DNA from: Candidatus Melainabacteria bacterium
GTDB lineage: Bacteria; Cyanobacteriota; Vampirovibrionia; Obscuribacterales; Obscuribacteraceae
Assembly: GCA_027451745.1 (NCBI GenBank)
Contig: DAIDIP010000014.1
Coordinates: forward strand, 1 to 64,000
Reading direction: 5' to 3'
Length of the DNA: 64,000 bases
The notes beneath the pieces were generated by a model. It was given only the letters and a program-made list of their open reading frames with translations. It was not told the origin of the DNA and did no database searches. Below, piece by piece: positions 19,101 through 27,129 of this stretch. Made by a program: the position numbers and the translations under genes. Within the stretch, counting starts at the first letter, position 1. Each line of letters opens with the position of its first letter.

Positions 19101-19240
19101 TTTGGATAGCCTGGTGTAAATCCGCCTGGCAATGTTTGCATGCGACGTTCGTACTCTTTAGCACTGATAACCTCGCCGGTATCTGAATTGCTAAAACGTG
19201 CTATTGCGCCTCTTTCATTAATTTGTGGTCTCCAGCCCAT
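16196..19240 (-). CDS. VirD4/TraG-like T4SS coupling ATPase with zinc-ribbon tail
   Basis: 1014 aa. Residues 1-215 are Pro/Gln/Ser/Tyr-rich low complexity. One TM follows (about 217-237), then an FtsK/VirD4-type ATPase with Walker A APSGSGKTT (about 323-331) and Walker B LFAFFDEYQ (about 590), and a TraG/TraM-recognition-like C-domain. Near residue 870 there are two CxxC pairs (CPACKQP, CTNCGAF) that look like a zinc ribbon, inside a second low-complexity tail. Family members dock substrates to the secretion channel at the inner membrane. The single TM, long N-terminus and zinc ribbon are unusual; typical VirD4 has two N-terminal TMs and is about 600-700 aa. An AGGAGA site precedes the ATG. 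It is the last gene of the operon, 11 bp after the VirB8-like gene. Confidence 0.82.
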   Translation of the reverse strand: MGWRPQINERGAIARFSNSDTGEVISAKEYERRMQTLPGGFTPGYPNQPSLSAAGTYGASPFIPQAQPISHPTGMYAYQTRAGHAVVVPPDNNRGTYSSQAPQYGYVPSASYNQMPQAPTQPEVSDNPLIQPGAQILSSGTMPISTPISAPVQTESTPSPTSPASNLSRPAVPIGAGISPTAGQPMQGKNLRLEGMPGHITGSPNVTYKPHGFLDATSIAILLPTLILVALSIAAAHKKRLFPWQTIRTFNPPSGLMSPRDYEKSYLCPPNLRRHGRLGKRNPNATWTEADGVVLPFGFLARTHLPITIPLGRLPNKNMFIVAPSGSGKTTLMRAIMKALLAKPCVIIALEAKANDPNLDEKREGFKYTVLPEAQAAGFDTLYFNPLDLEESVHWNPLDLPPTVFASSIVQDINMLAPEEQHWAERDHGYINGLTQLLKWGAVQVAGEDGDGYVSEVTPLPCNPRGLMKLVNNRRNIVESLRRLKDNPDVDPAELSELTQTLSSIIRTDTDWDKNIQGVRGRLRMFKNQSVLNVTERSNVDLQASMHKPTVLIFGAPAALGPDAESLASCFVYQLQQALHTRYGTVSVLPLFAFFDEYQTLNLDTAGRLSAIVRGANGGLTVILQNVSQIASNTTSTNPAASGTSELRTIFSNAAVRVCLHNADETTARFFSDEIGKQAVIVPGLSDHFQNNGFGVFPTSWNRIHSQQVVARVDSDAIKRMEKQHALVYLSPAGDPEFGEVKPFMVDLRGIEEIARLHLLHNVSSRNGGPSSNGDSDGAATPPPTHVPWQSHLGQVRPTQQNIAAAVAGKSTTSVGKLADELASTIPDLSSVNVVPEPVAGTLSDGANATSITSPKQIEDNLSHRVCPACKQPATSKKFCTNCGAFLREPAASIDSAGGEITANQPLSSSASARKSGAPDRVELETSAALVGQNKPQPKAQAAAAPPPFPFAPGTPSVKQIVQGIGSPNTPQNSMTDITNQSAVNPMPRKPVTSLNAELNRPVSKSWGNPPTQQ

Positions 19241-19251
19241 AGCTTTTCTCC

Positions 19252-19866
19252 TTAGCTTTTGCCACTTTCACTAATACCGGCTATACGCAGACCATCGGCT
19301 GTGTTTTTTACCAGGTATTCTAATTTGACAGAGCGGGTTTTAGCGCCCTTATTAGGTATATTGAGAATTTGTTTTCCTTCCACGGTGATTACAACTGAAC
19401 CATCTGGTTGATTATTGCCGGCTGCTACACGGCTAGCGCTAAAAGTACTTTTGATACCAGAAGCGTCTATTTGTTGAGCAATTTGCGGTGTCCAAACACT
19501 TTCTTGATAAGCTTTGGCACAATCTTCAGTCATATATTCTATGGCTTTGGCTTGACTATCACTAGCAGTTCCAGCGCTTAAGTCCCAACCTAATGGTAGC
19601 CAGTCTTGAATTAAATTCAAAGCAGCTAATGGATCTGCAAGTGAGGCTTGAGCCGCTTGTAATTGTTGATAAGCATTAGTAGCTGATGGTCCACCTGAAC
19701 GCCCGATAATATCTGGATTGTCCATATAAGCAGCATGTGGTCTTACTTTTACTGGTTCGGGGCCGGCAGAAAGAAGGATAGTGAAAAATGCTCCAGCCAT
19801 CATGCCAGCGATTGCTACCATAATTAGAGTTATTTTGTATTTTTCGCCTGCTTGATAGTCAAACAT
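19252..19866 (-). CDS. VirB8-like inner-membrane protein (candidate)
   Basis: 204 aa. A short cytoplasmic N-terminus, one TM (about 12-33, MVAIAGMMAGAFFTILLSA) and an extracytoplasmic domain. A helix-rich first part is followed by beta-rich segments (SVVITVEGKQIL, SVKLEYLVKN), the order expected for the NTF2-like fold of VirB8/TrwG/TcpC proteins. This family links the T4SS inner-membrane complex together. The assignment rests on size, topology and position between VirB4 and VirD4, not on a diagnostic motif. It starts 5 bp downstream of the VirB4 stop. Confidence 0.5.
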   Translation of the reverse strand: MFDYQAGEKYKITLIMVAIAGMMAGAFFTILLSAGPEPVKVRPHAAYMDNPDIIGRSGGPSATNAYQQLQAAQASLADPLAALNLIQDWLPLGWDLSAGTASDSQAKAIEYMTEDCAKAYQESVWTPQIAQQIDASGIKSTFSASRVAAGNNQPDGSVVITVEGKQILNIPNKGAKTRSVKLEYLVKNTADGLRIAGISESGKS

Positions 19867-19871
19867 AATTC

Positions 19872-22703
19872 TTACCCTTGTACATATTCGCTGTTGAAAG
19901 TTTCAGGTGTAACACCTTGAGCCAATAAATGGCAAGCCATACGTTGATCGCCGCCGCATAGACTGATCATTTTGGAACGCATTGGCTGATCTACGTTTGG
20001 TTCAGTAGTAGCTACCCAATACATGAAACGGGGTACCACAACTTTTACAACCCCACGAGAAAGTTTGTGATAAACAAGAAAAGCATCACTGTATTCCCGA
20101 TTTTTGCGTGTTAAATGAGCAATTGCTTGCATTTCTTGAGGGGTTAATCCGCAAGCGTCTTTGATTAGGTCAAAATTGCTTGGATCGTTACCAAGAATAA
20201 TTTTGATAGCACTGTTAGTAGCTAGGTTGCGCGCTCTTTCATCGCGGAGTAAGTCGCTTAATTCTTGCGATATACCGATAAACAATAAACCTAAGTGGCG
20301 GCTTGTGCGTGAAGCATCTTCAACTAGGGTTTTACCACCTTCGTATCTAAGCAAACGCCACAACTCATCTATACAGAAAACAAAGCGGGCTGGCAAACCC
20401 TTTGCCATTTGTTCAGCTTTGTGTTGAGCAGCTCTTTTAAGAACAAAATCAGAAACGAATAATGTTACAACTGCTTCTAAAGTTTTGTCATGAGCAAGAT
20501 CTGAAGTATCGAATATCATTAATTGAGCATTCATTGGGATGGTTGTTGGACCATCAAAAAGTTTGCCAAAAATGGCACCGCGACAATATAAGCTTAAGCG
20601 ATTAGCTAAGTCTTCACATATTTCGGCCCGTTTGCCATTTGTAGTCTGACCAGCTTCATGCATGAGCCAATTAACTAAATCAGATTCAATTGGAATGCGA
20701 TTTTCTTTGGCAGCGATTTTATATATTTGTTGAATGCCTTGCATAAGAATTGGTTTTTCATCTTTAGTCAAAGCTTGTTCACCTTGATCTCCCAACATTA
20801 CTGAGTGGAAATTCAAGATTTTAATAATGTGCGATTCAGGTGGATTGTTAATATCAAATGGTTTTTCGCCAGGACCAGTAACAGGTAAATCGTAGAGATT
20901 TATGCAAACTGAACCATCTGGACCCAATTTAATATACGCAGAATCATCATATACATCTGCCAACATTTTGTATGAACCGGAACGGTCGATGATAACTGTT
21001 TTTGCTCCTGCCAAAGTTTTCATTTGTATAATCTGTTGAGCAACCATTGATTTGCCTTCACCAGGTTGACCGAAAATTATACAAAGGGCATTAGGTAATT
21101 TTTCATCATATGGATTAAGGAATACAGGTTCTAAAGTTTCTTTGGAAAAGCCTAACCAATCGCCACTGCCAGATCCGAGTTTGGCATGGACATATGGGAA
21201 TGAATTGCGCAATGTAGGTGTGCGAACAATTTTGCCTCTTCGAACAGCATCTATACCTAAGCCAGGGAGGCTACTTGCTAATAATGCTTTTTGTTCATGA
21301 TGACCTACCACAAAGCGAGCACCGCGGCATTGAGGAGCAGCTGTGCGCATAAGTTCTGAGGAACGATTTAAATCATCAAGCGAGTCGGCTAACAATGTTA
21401 GATAAATAGCAAAATTAAATACTTCCATATTGGTTGTATATAATTCGGAGCCAATTGAAGCAGCTTCTTGTGCTTTTTCTGCTTCTTCTTGGTTCGGTGA
21501 AGAGCGTTCACCCATAATACCTTGATATGTATTGGCATGAGCTTGGGCTTGCTTGCGTTGTAATTGACGACGGAAAATATCTTTGTCTAATTTGTGAGCA
21601 TAAATATTCATGCGCCATTCACAATTAAGGCGCAATAAAGGTAAAAGCCAAAGTGGACCAGTACGTTCAGGTAAACGGTTCATGTATAAGGTACGAACAT
21701 AACTACCTTTGGCAGTTTTTTGTTCTGCATATTTAGCTGAACTAGTTTCAGTAGAATGAGATTCTGAATCGGTAAAGTCTGAAATTTTCAAATAATCAGA
21801 ATGACTAAAGTCATAGCATGATTCAGTCAATTGTTGTCTTATTGAAGCTGGTTCCATATCAGGAAATACACGACGTAAACTAGCTGGTAGAGGAGCTTGT
21901 CCTGGTCTTATTGGTTCTGGCAAAATATCTTCTTTTTCAGTACTTCTAGTTGGATTTAATTCACGATATAACATGCGGAAATATTCGGTAGCAGAAACTG
22001 CTCTACCGCTCATACCACAGCTGCCTACTTGATTGATATAACCAATTGCTCTTTGAATTAATGTATTTACGTTTTTACTATGGCTGCTTAATGTTTGTCT
22101 TGTAGCTTGATTGCTAAATACATCTACAACGTGGTCCATTTTGCTCTGAAACCAGTTTTGGTGGGCTGGTTTTTCTTTGGGAGGACGATAGCAGAAAGTA
22201 ACAAAGAATTTTAATTCAGGAATAAAATTGCGTGATAATAAAAATGCTTGGTCATTTTCAACACATTTGGCGACATATTTTAGAAAATCGTCGTTTATGA
22301 CATCGACTGGATGACGGGCAAAATATTCGTTTTTGCTAATGTTATGGCAAATTACAGTGAATTGTACTGAAGTATCAATGCTGTTAATGAGACCAGTAAA
22401 ATGGTTCATTAATGTTACTAGACGTACTTCATCAAAACCACTTACATGTATGCCATCTAATTCAAAGCAACAACGGTAACTACCATCTTTAAGGATTGCT
22501 ACACCAAGACCAGAAGCGTCATCTTGGAATAGGTCCCATAAAGGAATAATGCCAGCAGCTGATGGGTGTGAGCGAGGAACTGAATTGGCTGGCAATTTTG
22601 AATAAGCATCTGTAATTTTTGGATCAGCCGTTGCCCGTTTGAGTTTCAATATATTTAGAAACTCAGGTGTTTTGATAATAGGTATGCTTCTAGCGGAAAT
22701 CAT
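19872..22703 (-). CDS. virB4: VirB4/TraC-family T4SS ATPase
   Basis: 943 aa. The N-terminal half (about 1-450) matches the CagE/TrbE/VirB4-type membrane-associated region. The C-terminal half is a RecA-like ATPase with Walker A FGQPGEGKS (about 548) followed by VIIDRSGSYKML, Walker B FVFCIDELW (about 780), and a downstream ISQELSDLL motif typical of the VirB4/TraC group. VirB4 energises pilus assembly and substrate transfer at the inner membrane. It is longer than canonical VirB4 (about 800 aa) because of inserts around residues 320-440, including a Gln/Ala-rich linker. It lies directly downstream of the VirB3-like gene, the classical B3-B4 order. The start lacks a strong Shine-Dalgarno and may rely on coupling. 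Confidence 0.92.
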   Translation of the reverse strand: MISARSIPIIKTPEFLNILKLKRATADPKITDAYSKLPANSVPRSHPSAAGIIPLWDLFQDDASGLGVAILKDGSYRCCFELDGIHVSGFDEVRLVTLMNHFTGLINSIDTSVQFTVICHNISKNEYFARHPVDVINDDFLKYVAKCVENDQAFLLSRNFIPELKFFVTFCYRPPKEKPAHQNWFQSKMDHVVDVFSNQATRQTLSSHSKNVNTLIQRAIGYINQVGSCGMSGRAVSATEYFRMLYRELNPTRSTEKEDILPEPIRPGQAPLPASLRRVFPDMEPASIRQQLTESCYDFSHSDYLKISDFTDSESHSTETSSAKYAEQKTAKGSYVRTLYMNRLPERTGPLWLLPLLRLNCEWRMNIYAHKLDKDIFRRQLQRKQAQAHANTYQGIMGERSSPNQEEAEKAQEAASIGSELYTTNMEVFNFAIYLTLLADSLDDLNRSSELMRTAAPQCRGARFVVGHHEQKALLASSLPGLGIDAVRRGKIVRTPTLRNSFPYVHAKLGSGSGDWLGFSKETLEPVFLNPYDEKLPNALCIIFGQPGEGKSMVAQQIIQMKTLAGAKTVIIDRSGSYKMLADVYDDSAYIKLGPDGSVCINLYDLPVTGPGEKPFDINNPPESHIIKILNFHSVMLGDQGEQALTKDEKPILMQGIQQIYKIAAKENRIPIESDLVNWLMHEAGQTTNGKRAEICEDLANRLSLYCRGAIFGKLFDGPTTIPMNAQLMIFDTSDLAHDKTLEAVVTLFVSDFVLKRAAQHKAEQMAKGLPARFVFCIDELWRLLRYEGGKTLVEDASRTSRHLGLLFIGISQELSDLLRDERARNLATNSAIKIILGNDPSNFDLIKDACGLTPQEMQAIAHLTRKNREYSDAFLVYHKLSRGVVKVVVPRFMYWVATTEPNVDQPMRSKMISLCGGDQRMACHLLAQGVTPETFNSEYVQG

Positions 22704-22708
22704 TATTA

Positions 22709-23047
22709 TTACTCACTAAATTGGGGAAGTTCTTCATCAACAAGAAAACGGCGAGGATTAGGATCTGGTCCTGGGACATAAACTTGTGAGGTCACATAAA
22801 AATTGATCATCGTCTCCCAGTTGGCTGCTGAGCTATTCATAGTCAGGAAAGCATAAAGTGGTCCGAGGATACCGATAATTAGGGCTATGTCAAAACGCAA
22901 GTCTTGACCAGCAAAATTAATTGGGCAACACCAAGAATAAAATTGAGTGGAAACAATTAAGCTTGCTAAAACGCCGATAAGTTGATCGTAACGTAAGCCA
23001 AATAGCTTTGGATGGTCTTCTAAATTAAGGGGGGTGACGTCTTCCAT
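22709..23047 (-). CDS. VirB3/PrgI-like small membrane protein
   Basis: 112 aa. A polar N-terminus ending in LRYDQLIGVL, two closely spaced hydrophobic segments (about 22-42 and 52-70) and a polar tail with YVPGPDPNPRRF. Size, the two N-terminal membrane helices and its place immediately 5' of VirB4 (5-bp gap) fit the VirB3/TrbD/PrgI group, which forms part of the inner-membrane platform. AGGTAG precedes the ATG by 6 nt. Confidence 0.7.
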   Translation of the reverse strand: MEDVTPLNLEDHPKLFGLRYDQLIGVLASLIVSTQFYSWCCPINFAGQDLRFDIALIIGILGPLYAFLTMNSSAANWETMINFYVTSQVYVPGPDPNPRRFLVDEELPQFSE

Positions 23048-23057
23048 TTTATTCTAC

Positions 23058-23903
23058 CTAAACTGTAGCTTTGACTTTGCTTTGAAGGGCTGTACTCTTT
23101 TTGGGTGGAAAGAGTGCAGCACTGTATGTGCTTGATTGGATTGGTCCAAAATCAACCATTTCAGAGTTGCTGTTTTCAGTAACTTGTTCATTAGTTTTGA
23201 TTGGTTCGAGTAATTCTTGAGGCATTAAGCGAGGAATAACTAAAGCTGGGAAAAATATAGTTTTGACTTGTTCATTGCTCAATAAAAGTGGGTCGCTGTT
23301 TTTGTTTTGAGCCAAGGTTTTTTGATTGATGATTAAGTCTTCTGGCAAATTGCTAGTGGAATCTGCTAATTTAAATTCTTGAATAGCTTCTTCAAATTGA
23401 CGATTTAGGCGTAATAATTCACCTAAGAGATAGTGATAGCGAGCACGATTTCCTTCCCAGCTAGAATCAGCTAGAGCAGCACTTAATTCTTGAATTGAAA
23501 GAATTAGCCATTTGCTTGTTTCTTGATGGCTTTCTTTAGCACACCAATATCCATTTAAAGCGAGAATTGCTCGATCAAGGGTATGAAAATTATTTTTGCG
23601 TCCAGTTAAAACAGCATGAGCAAATTTTCTTGCTGAATCAATTTCTGGAGCTTGCTTGATACCGATTGGCAATGAGAAGTGGCGACTAAAAGTGTTTGTC
23701 CACCACGCATATTGGCAGGATGGACATATGGTCACCAAGCACGAGCGAATAATTCCATAAGGAAGCACACGGTGTAAGTCAGACTCTACTGGCAAACTGG
23801 TGGTCATTTCTGGAAGCCTAAACGATGTTTGAGTAGCAAAAACCTCGTTACATTCGGGGCAGCTGACTGACATAGTGTTGATAACAAATTCGTATTGGGA
23901 CAT
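23058..23903 (-). CDS. DUF2225-like zinc-binding cytoplasmic protein in the T4SS operon
   Basis: 281 aa and soluble. An N-terminal CPECNEVF and a second CPSCQYAWW about 50 residues later form two CxxC knuckles, the pattern of DUF2225 proteins (zinc ribbon followed by a helical/TPR-like region). Residues about 85-190 are helical, with one TPR-like unit (LGELLRLNRQFEEAIQEF). The last 90 residues are low-complexity. It has no counterpart in canonical T4SS operons. Its place between VirB6- and VirB3-like genes, with 10- and 28-bp gaps, suggests co-translation and a role as an assembly factor or chaperone for this machine; that role is inference. Confidence 0.6.
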   Translation of the reverse strand: MSQYEFVINTMSVSCPECNEVFATQTSFRLPEMTTSLPVESDLHRVLPYGIIRSCLVTICPSCQYAWWTNTFSRHFSLPIGIKQAPEIDSARKFAHAVLTGRKNNFHTLDRAILALNGYWCAKESHQETSKWLILSIQELSAALADSSWEGNRARYHYLLGELLRLNRQFEEAIQEFKLADSTSNLPEDLIINQKTLAQNKNSDPLLLSNEQVKTIFFPALVIPRLMPQELLEPIKTNEQVTENSNSEMVDFGPIQSSTYSAALFPPKKSTALQSKVKATV

Positions 23904-23931
23904 TGCTCATTACCTTCTTGCCATACATAGA

Positions 23932-26229
23932 TTAGAATCTATTAGCACTGGGGTAAATCGGGGGAATTCCCATTAGAGTGGGAGAATTCCCATGGTTGAA
24001 GATTAAATTGTAAATAGCCGAACCCGAAAGGCTTTCAGTAGATCCATAAGTCTTGTTAGAACGGTAAAAATAGCTGTTGGCTCCCGAGCCAGGGATGCGT
24101 TTATATATACAAAAAAGCTGTTTTTGTATTTGACAGTTGATAGATTGGTTTGTCGTGCTTTGGACTGGATTTATTAAAGAATTTTGCTTGGTTAAATCCA
24201 AATCTAGATTTATTGACTGGATGGCTGAATTGGAACTTAAAGCCAGTCCAGACGGGGGCAAAGGCTTTTTAGGGGGCGGAATGGAAATTACACCTAAACT
24301 TGGACTGTCGGGACTTAAATTTGAATTGCCAGGACTTAAGTTGTTTGGACCTAAGCCTAAAAGGTTTGGGCTTTGAGGATTGCAAGGATATGGTTTTGGT
24401 CCAGGGTGCGGCTTGGGGTCTGGGCGTGAATTGTTTAAGCCTAAACCTGAAATGCTTGGTTTATGAGGACCAGAAGGGGGTAGTTTTGGTCTGGGGTTTG
24501 GAGCGGGACCAGGGCTAGAATTTTTTAAGCCCAAATTTGGCGGGATTGGACTTTGGGGACCGGAAGGATATGGTTTTGGTCCAGGGTGTGGCTTAGGACC
24601 AAAAGGATTATTAGGGAAATTGTTATTAGATGAAGGACCTGCTGATGAATTTATAATAGCTAGAGCAATGCTCATAGCGTTAGCGATACTACTTGCTGAA
24701 GCAAAAGCAAATCCTTTTCCGCTGGCAGTTGCACTTGCTGAAAGTGTGTTTGTTCCGGCAAAGGCGCCAGCGCCAGCAAAGATGTTGGCTCCATGTAGTC
24801 CAAAAAAGGTTTTGGGTTCGGTGTGTGGTTGTGAGTTAGACCGAGGGGTAGATTCTTTAGGCTTAGGTTTTGTAGGCGGTAATGTGGTTAAGCTGTGAGA
24901 ATTGGTAGCAAAACTAAAGTTTTGTGGAGAGGATTCTGTAGGATGAGTTTTTGTTGGAGTACTTTTTGGTGTATTAGTACCAAAAAAATCTTTTAGGGTT
25001 TCAGTGCCACTTTTTAATTTGGCGTCGAAGCCAGATACATCTTTTAGAAGTTTGGCAAAAAAATGAGGACTAACAAAATCCGATGCCACACTTATTTTTG
25101 CATGGGCTAAAAACTGCGGCACTTGCATCATTAATTGCAAAACACCTATTGCGGTAATAATTTTTCCCCAGGGATTAAAATTGGAATAAAGCAAAATAAT
25201 AAGTATTTTTAGCAAACCAATCCATATAAAATTCCAAAGGCTTACTTCTACAAAAGAACGCAAAAAACTTGTACCAATATTATCTGTAACCGGATTGCTT
25301 AGAAACACAAGAAAAAAAGGCGCAAATACATATTGAGCTGTGAGTAGGGCTGTTTGGATTGCTTTTAAGACAATTAGATAAAATAATTCGTAAATTAAAA
25401 TGATTGCTAAGAAACAAAGAATAACAAGTCCAATTGACGCAATAATTTCCGAGAATTTAAATGATTCTGCAGCTATGGTGGAAACCGCTCCTAGGGCCGG
25501 AATTGTGCCACTATTTATTAGGTCGTGAGTTGATAAAGATGGCGGACTGCTAAATAAATGTGATATCAACAAATCTATAAATTCAATTTGTCCTGTTTTA
25601 TCAGGCAGGAGAACGCTAATCATTTCATTTGATAACTGGATCTGGAATTGGTATATTTTTGGCCACGCTATCATAGTTGACATGGCAAAGATTAAGCGAG
25701 CGATTGCAGTCATTGGACTACCATTGCCATGCCAGGAAGATTGAGTCCAATAGCGCCAAATACTCAATATAAATAATAAGAGTAATAAATCAATACTGAT
25801 ACCAGATATAGTGTTAGCTAATTGATTGATCAAATAAGATAAATCATTGCTATTTTGAGAGGAGTCTTTTATCTCTGTGAGGTCTGTATTTAGAAAAAAG
25901 CTTTTGACTATACTGCATAAATAGCCAATGATTGCGATAAGAGAATTGCGGATAAACTGGACAACATTAGACAAAAATTCAGTGATTATGTCTTTATGCC
26001 AAAATTGTTGTAGCCCAGCATAGGTATTGTTAGAAGGTGCAACCGCTGATTGATCAGGTCCAAAGCTCTGACCAAATGTCAGATCTGGTATGTCAATATT
26101 TTGCTGTGCGAACTCATTTATCAGTGATGTTTGAGAAGCATCGTATTGATGTTGCGCTATGGCAAATGGCGGCGTAAATGTAAATAATAGCCAGAGGGAT
26201 AATAAAATTAGTAAACATGATTTGGGCAT
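23932..26229 (-). CDS. VirB6/TrbL-like polytopic protein with Pro-rich repeat tail
   Basis: 765 aa. A signal-peptide-like N-terminus (MPKSCLLILLSLWLLF, ending near FAIAQ), an extracytoplasmic stretch, then about 6-7 membrane segments between residues 90 and 370, including a long central one (about 262-290). This is the arrangement of VirB6/TrbL proteins, which form part of the T4SS inner-membrane channel. Residues about 400-700 are Pro/Gly/Asn-rich and contain a 30-aa tandem repeat (GPKPHPGPKPYP type) encoded by 90-bp DNA repeats. The last residues are encoded by a 36-bp palindromic element that recurs at 33004. It is the first gene of the minus-strand operon. The VirB6 call is from topology and context. 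Confidence 0.62.
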   Translation of the reverse strand: MPKSCLLILLSLWLLFTFTPPFAIAQHQYDASQTSLINEFAQQNIDIPDLTFGQSFGPDQSAVAPSNNTYAGLQQFWHKDIITEFLSNVVQFIRNSLIAIIGYLCSIVKSFFLNTDLTEIKDSSQNSNDLSYLINQLANTISGISIDLLLLLFILSIWRYWTQSSWHGNGSPMTAIARLIFAMSTMIAWPKIYQFQIQLSNEMISVLLPDKTGQIEFIDLLISHLFSSPPSLSTHDLINSGTIPALGAVSTIAAESFKFSEIIASIGLVILCFLAIILIYELFYLIVLKAIQTALLTAQYVFAPFFLVFLSNPVTDNIGTSFLRSFVEVSLWNFIWIGLLKILIILLYSNFNPWGKIITAIGVLQLMMQVPQFLAHAKISVASDFVSPHFFAKLLKDVSGFDAKLKSGTETLKDFFGTNTPKSTPTKTHPTESSPQNFSFATNSHSLTTLPPTKPKPKESTPRSNSQPHTEPKTFFGLHGANIFAGAGAFAGTNTLSASATASGKGFAFASASSIANAMSIALAIINSSAGPSSNNNFPNNPFGPKPHPGPKPYPSGPQSPIPPNLGLKNSSPGPAPNPRPKLPPSGPHKPSISGLGLNNSRPDPKPHPGPKPYPCNPQSPNLLGLGPNNLSPGNSNLSPDSPSLGVISIPPPKKPLPPSGLALSSNSAIQSINLDLDLTKQNSLINPVQSTTNQSINCQIQKQLFCIYKRIPGSGANSYFYRSNKTYGSTESLSGSAIYNLIFNHGNSPTLMGIPPIYPSANRF
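23959..23994. repeat. 36-bp palindromic element, copy A (coding)
   Basis: CGGGGG-AATTCCCA, a 5-nt spacer, GTGGGA and then ATTCCCA: three alternating arms able to form competing hairpins. It aligns with 33004-33039, differing only in the spacer and a few bases. Here it lies in the last codons of the VirB6-like gene. Confidence 0.7.
24340..24610. repeat. 90-bp in-frame tandem repeat, about three units
   Basis: The AAGGATATGG or AAGGGGGTAG landmark recurs at 24384, 24474 and 24564, exactly 90 bp apart. The flanking AAGCCTAAA and TTTGGTC segments repeat in phase. On the coding strand each unit is 30 aa of PKPHPGPKPYP...GLGLNNSSP type. Units have diverged, with the outer ones most alike. Confidence 0.82.
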
Positions 26230-26428
26230 CGCAGATTGACTTCCAACCTGCCCCTAAATTTGTGATGACGTAGTGATTTTTTACAACGTTCATTAACACA
26301 GCTTAATCATTTTAAGAGCATTTGTCACTGGGGGATGTCCCATGACTAGCTAAAATTTGGTGAGATTAGCTTTTCTGTTTGCTGATATGGTAAAAAGCTT
26401 TATTTAGGCTTGGCTCTGAAGGACAGTA

Positions 26429-27127
26429 ATGACTAAAACACCTTTTTATAGATGGCTGCCGATTTTATGGACTTTACTGTTATCTATTCTTTTGCTGAGC
26501 TGGGCGGCTTATGAAGAAGGACAAGTGCAAGAGTCAATCTATTTGCCAGGCGGACTTACTTTTCAAGCATTTTTGCCAAGTCGATATTCTATTTATTGTG
26601 AAATGGAAGACGATTTGACTAATAAAGAAGCAATTTTGTCCAATATGAGATTGTTTCCCACAATAGCTTGTGAAGTAAGAGGTGCGGATCATCTTGATGT
26701 ATTGAGAGTGGATGTGTGGAGAGCAGGGGGCTTAACACGCTTCGTTAAAGATAAACGCACGGGCAAGAACAGGATGCTAATGCCTTTTGCTGAATTTGAA
26801 ATATTATGGCCGGGCTATTATGGAGTGAAAGCTGGTTTTATTGGTTTGGGAAGCAAGCGTTTTTTAATGACTGTTGGTCCAACTGGTCTTCTTGGTTCGG
26901 CAGCAATTTTGAGTCTGGTTATGCTTATGATTGCATTTCTTTGGCAGATCAGGCGCAATATTGAGATTGACCAGGATAAGAAAGAACTGGCTTTTCATGT
27001 TGAAGAAATTGAAGAGTCTCATATAGAGACAGATAAAGAAATAATTGCTGATCAAGTAGGAAATGTGACGCAAGAAATTGAGACTCAAGAAACAAGTGAA
27101 AGTGTAAATATGAGCGGAGGTTCTTGA
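26429..27127 (+). CDS. Bitopic/two-span membrane protein of unknown function
   Basis: 232 aa. TM1 lies at residues 10-28, an extracytoplasmic domain of about 120 residues contains three Cys, TM2 lies at about 152-174 (GPTGLLGSAAILSLVMLMI), and a very acidic Glu-rich cytoplasmic tail follows. AAGGACAG lies 6 nt before the ATG. The 3' end overlaps the start region of the next gene, so they form a two-gene unit. It is transcribed away from the T4SS-like operon. No family is recognised. Confidence 0.6.
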   Translation: MTKTPFYRWLPILWTLLLSILLLSWAAYEEGQVQESIYLPGGLTFQAFLPSRYSIYCEMEDDLTNKEAILSNMRLFPTIACEVRGADHLDVLRVDVWRAGGLTRFVKDKRTGKNRMLMPFAEFEILWPGYYGVKAGFIGLGSKRFLMTVGPTGLLGSAAILSLVMLMIAFLWQIRRNIEIDQDKKELAFHVEEIEESHIETDKEIIADQVGNVTQEIETQETSESVNMSGGS

Positions 27128-27129
27128 AA

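Noticed and set aside
24137-24898. Plus-strand frames opposite the VirB6-like tail
   Set aside because: Composition mirrors the Pro/Gly-rich 90-bp repeat of the real minus-strand gene; no ribosome site or domain.
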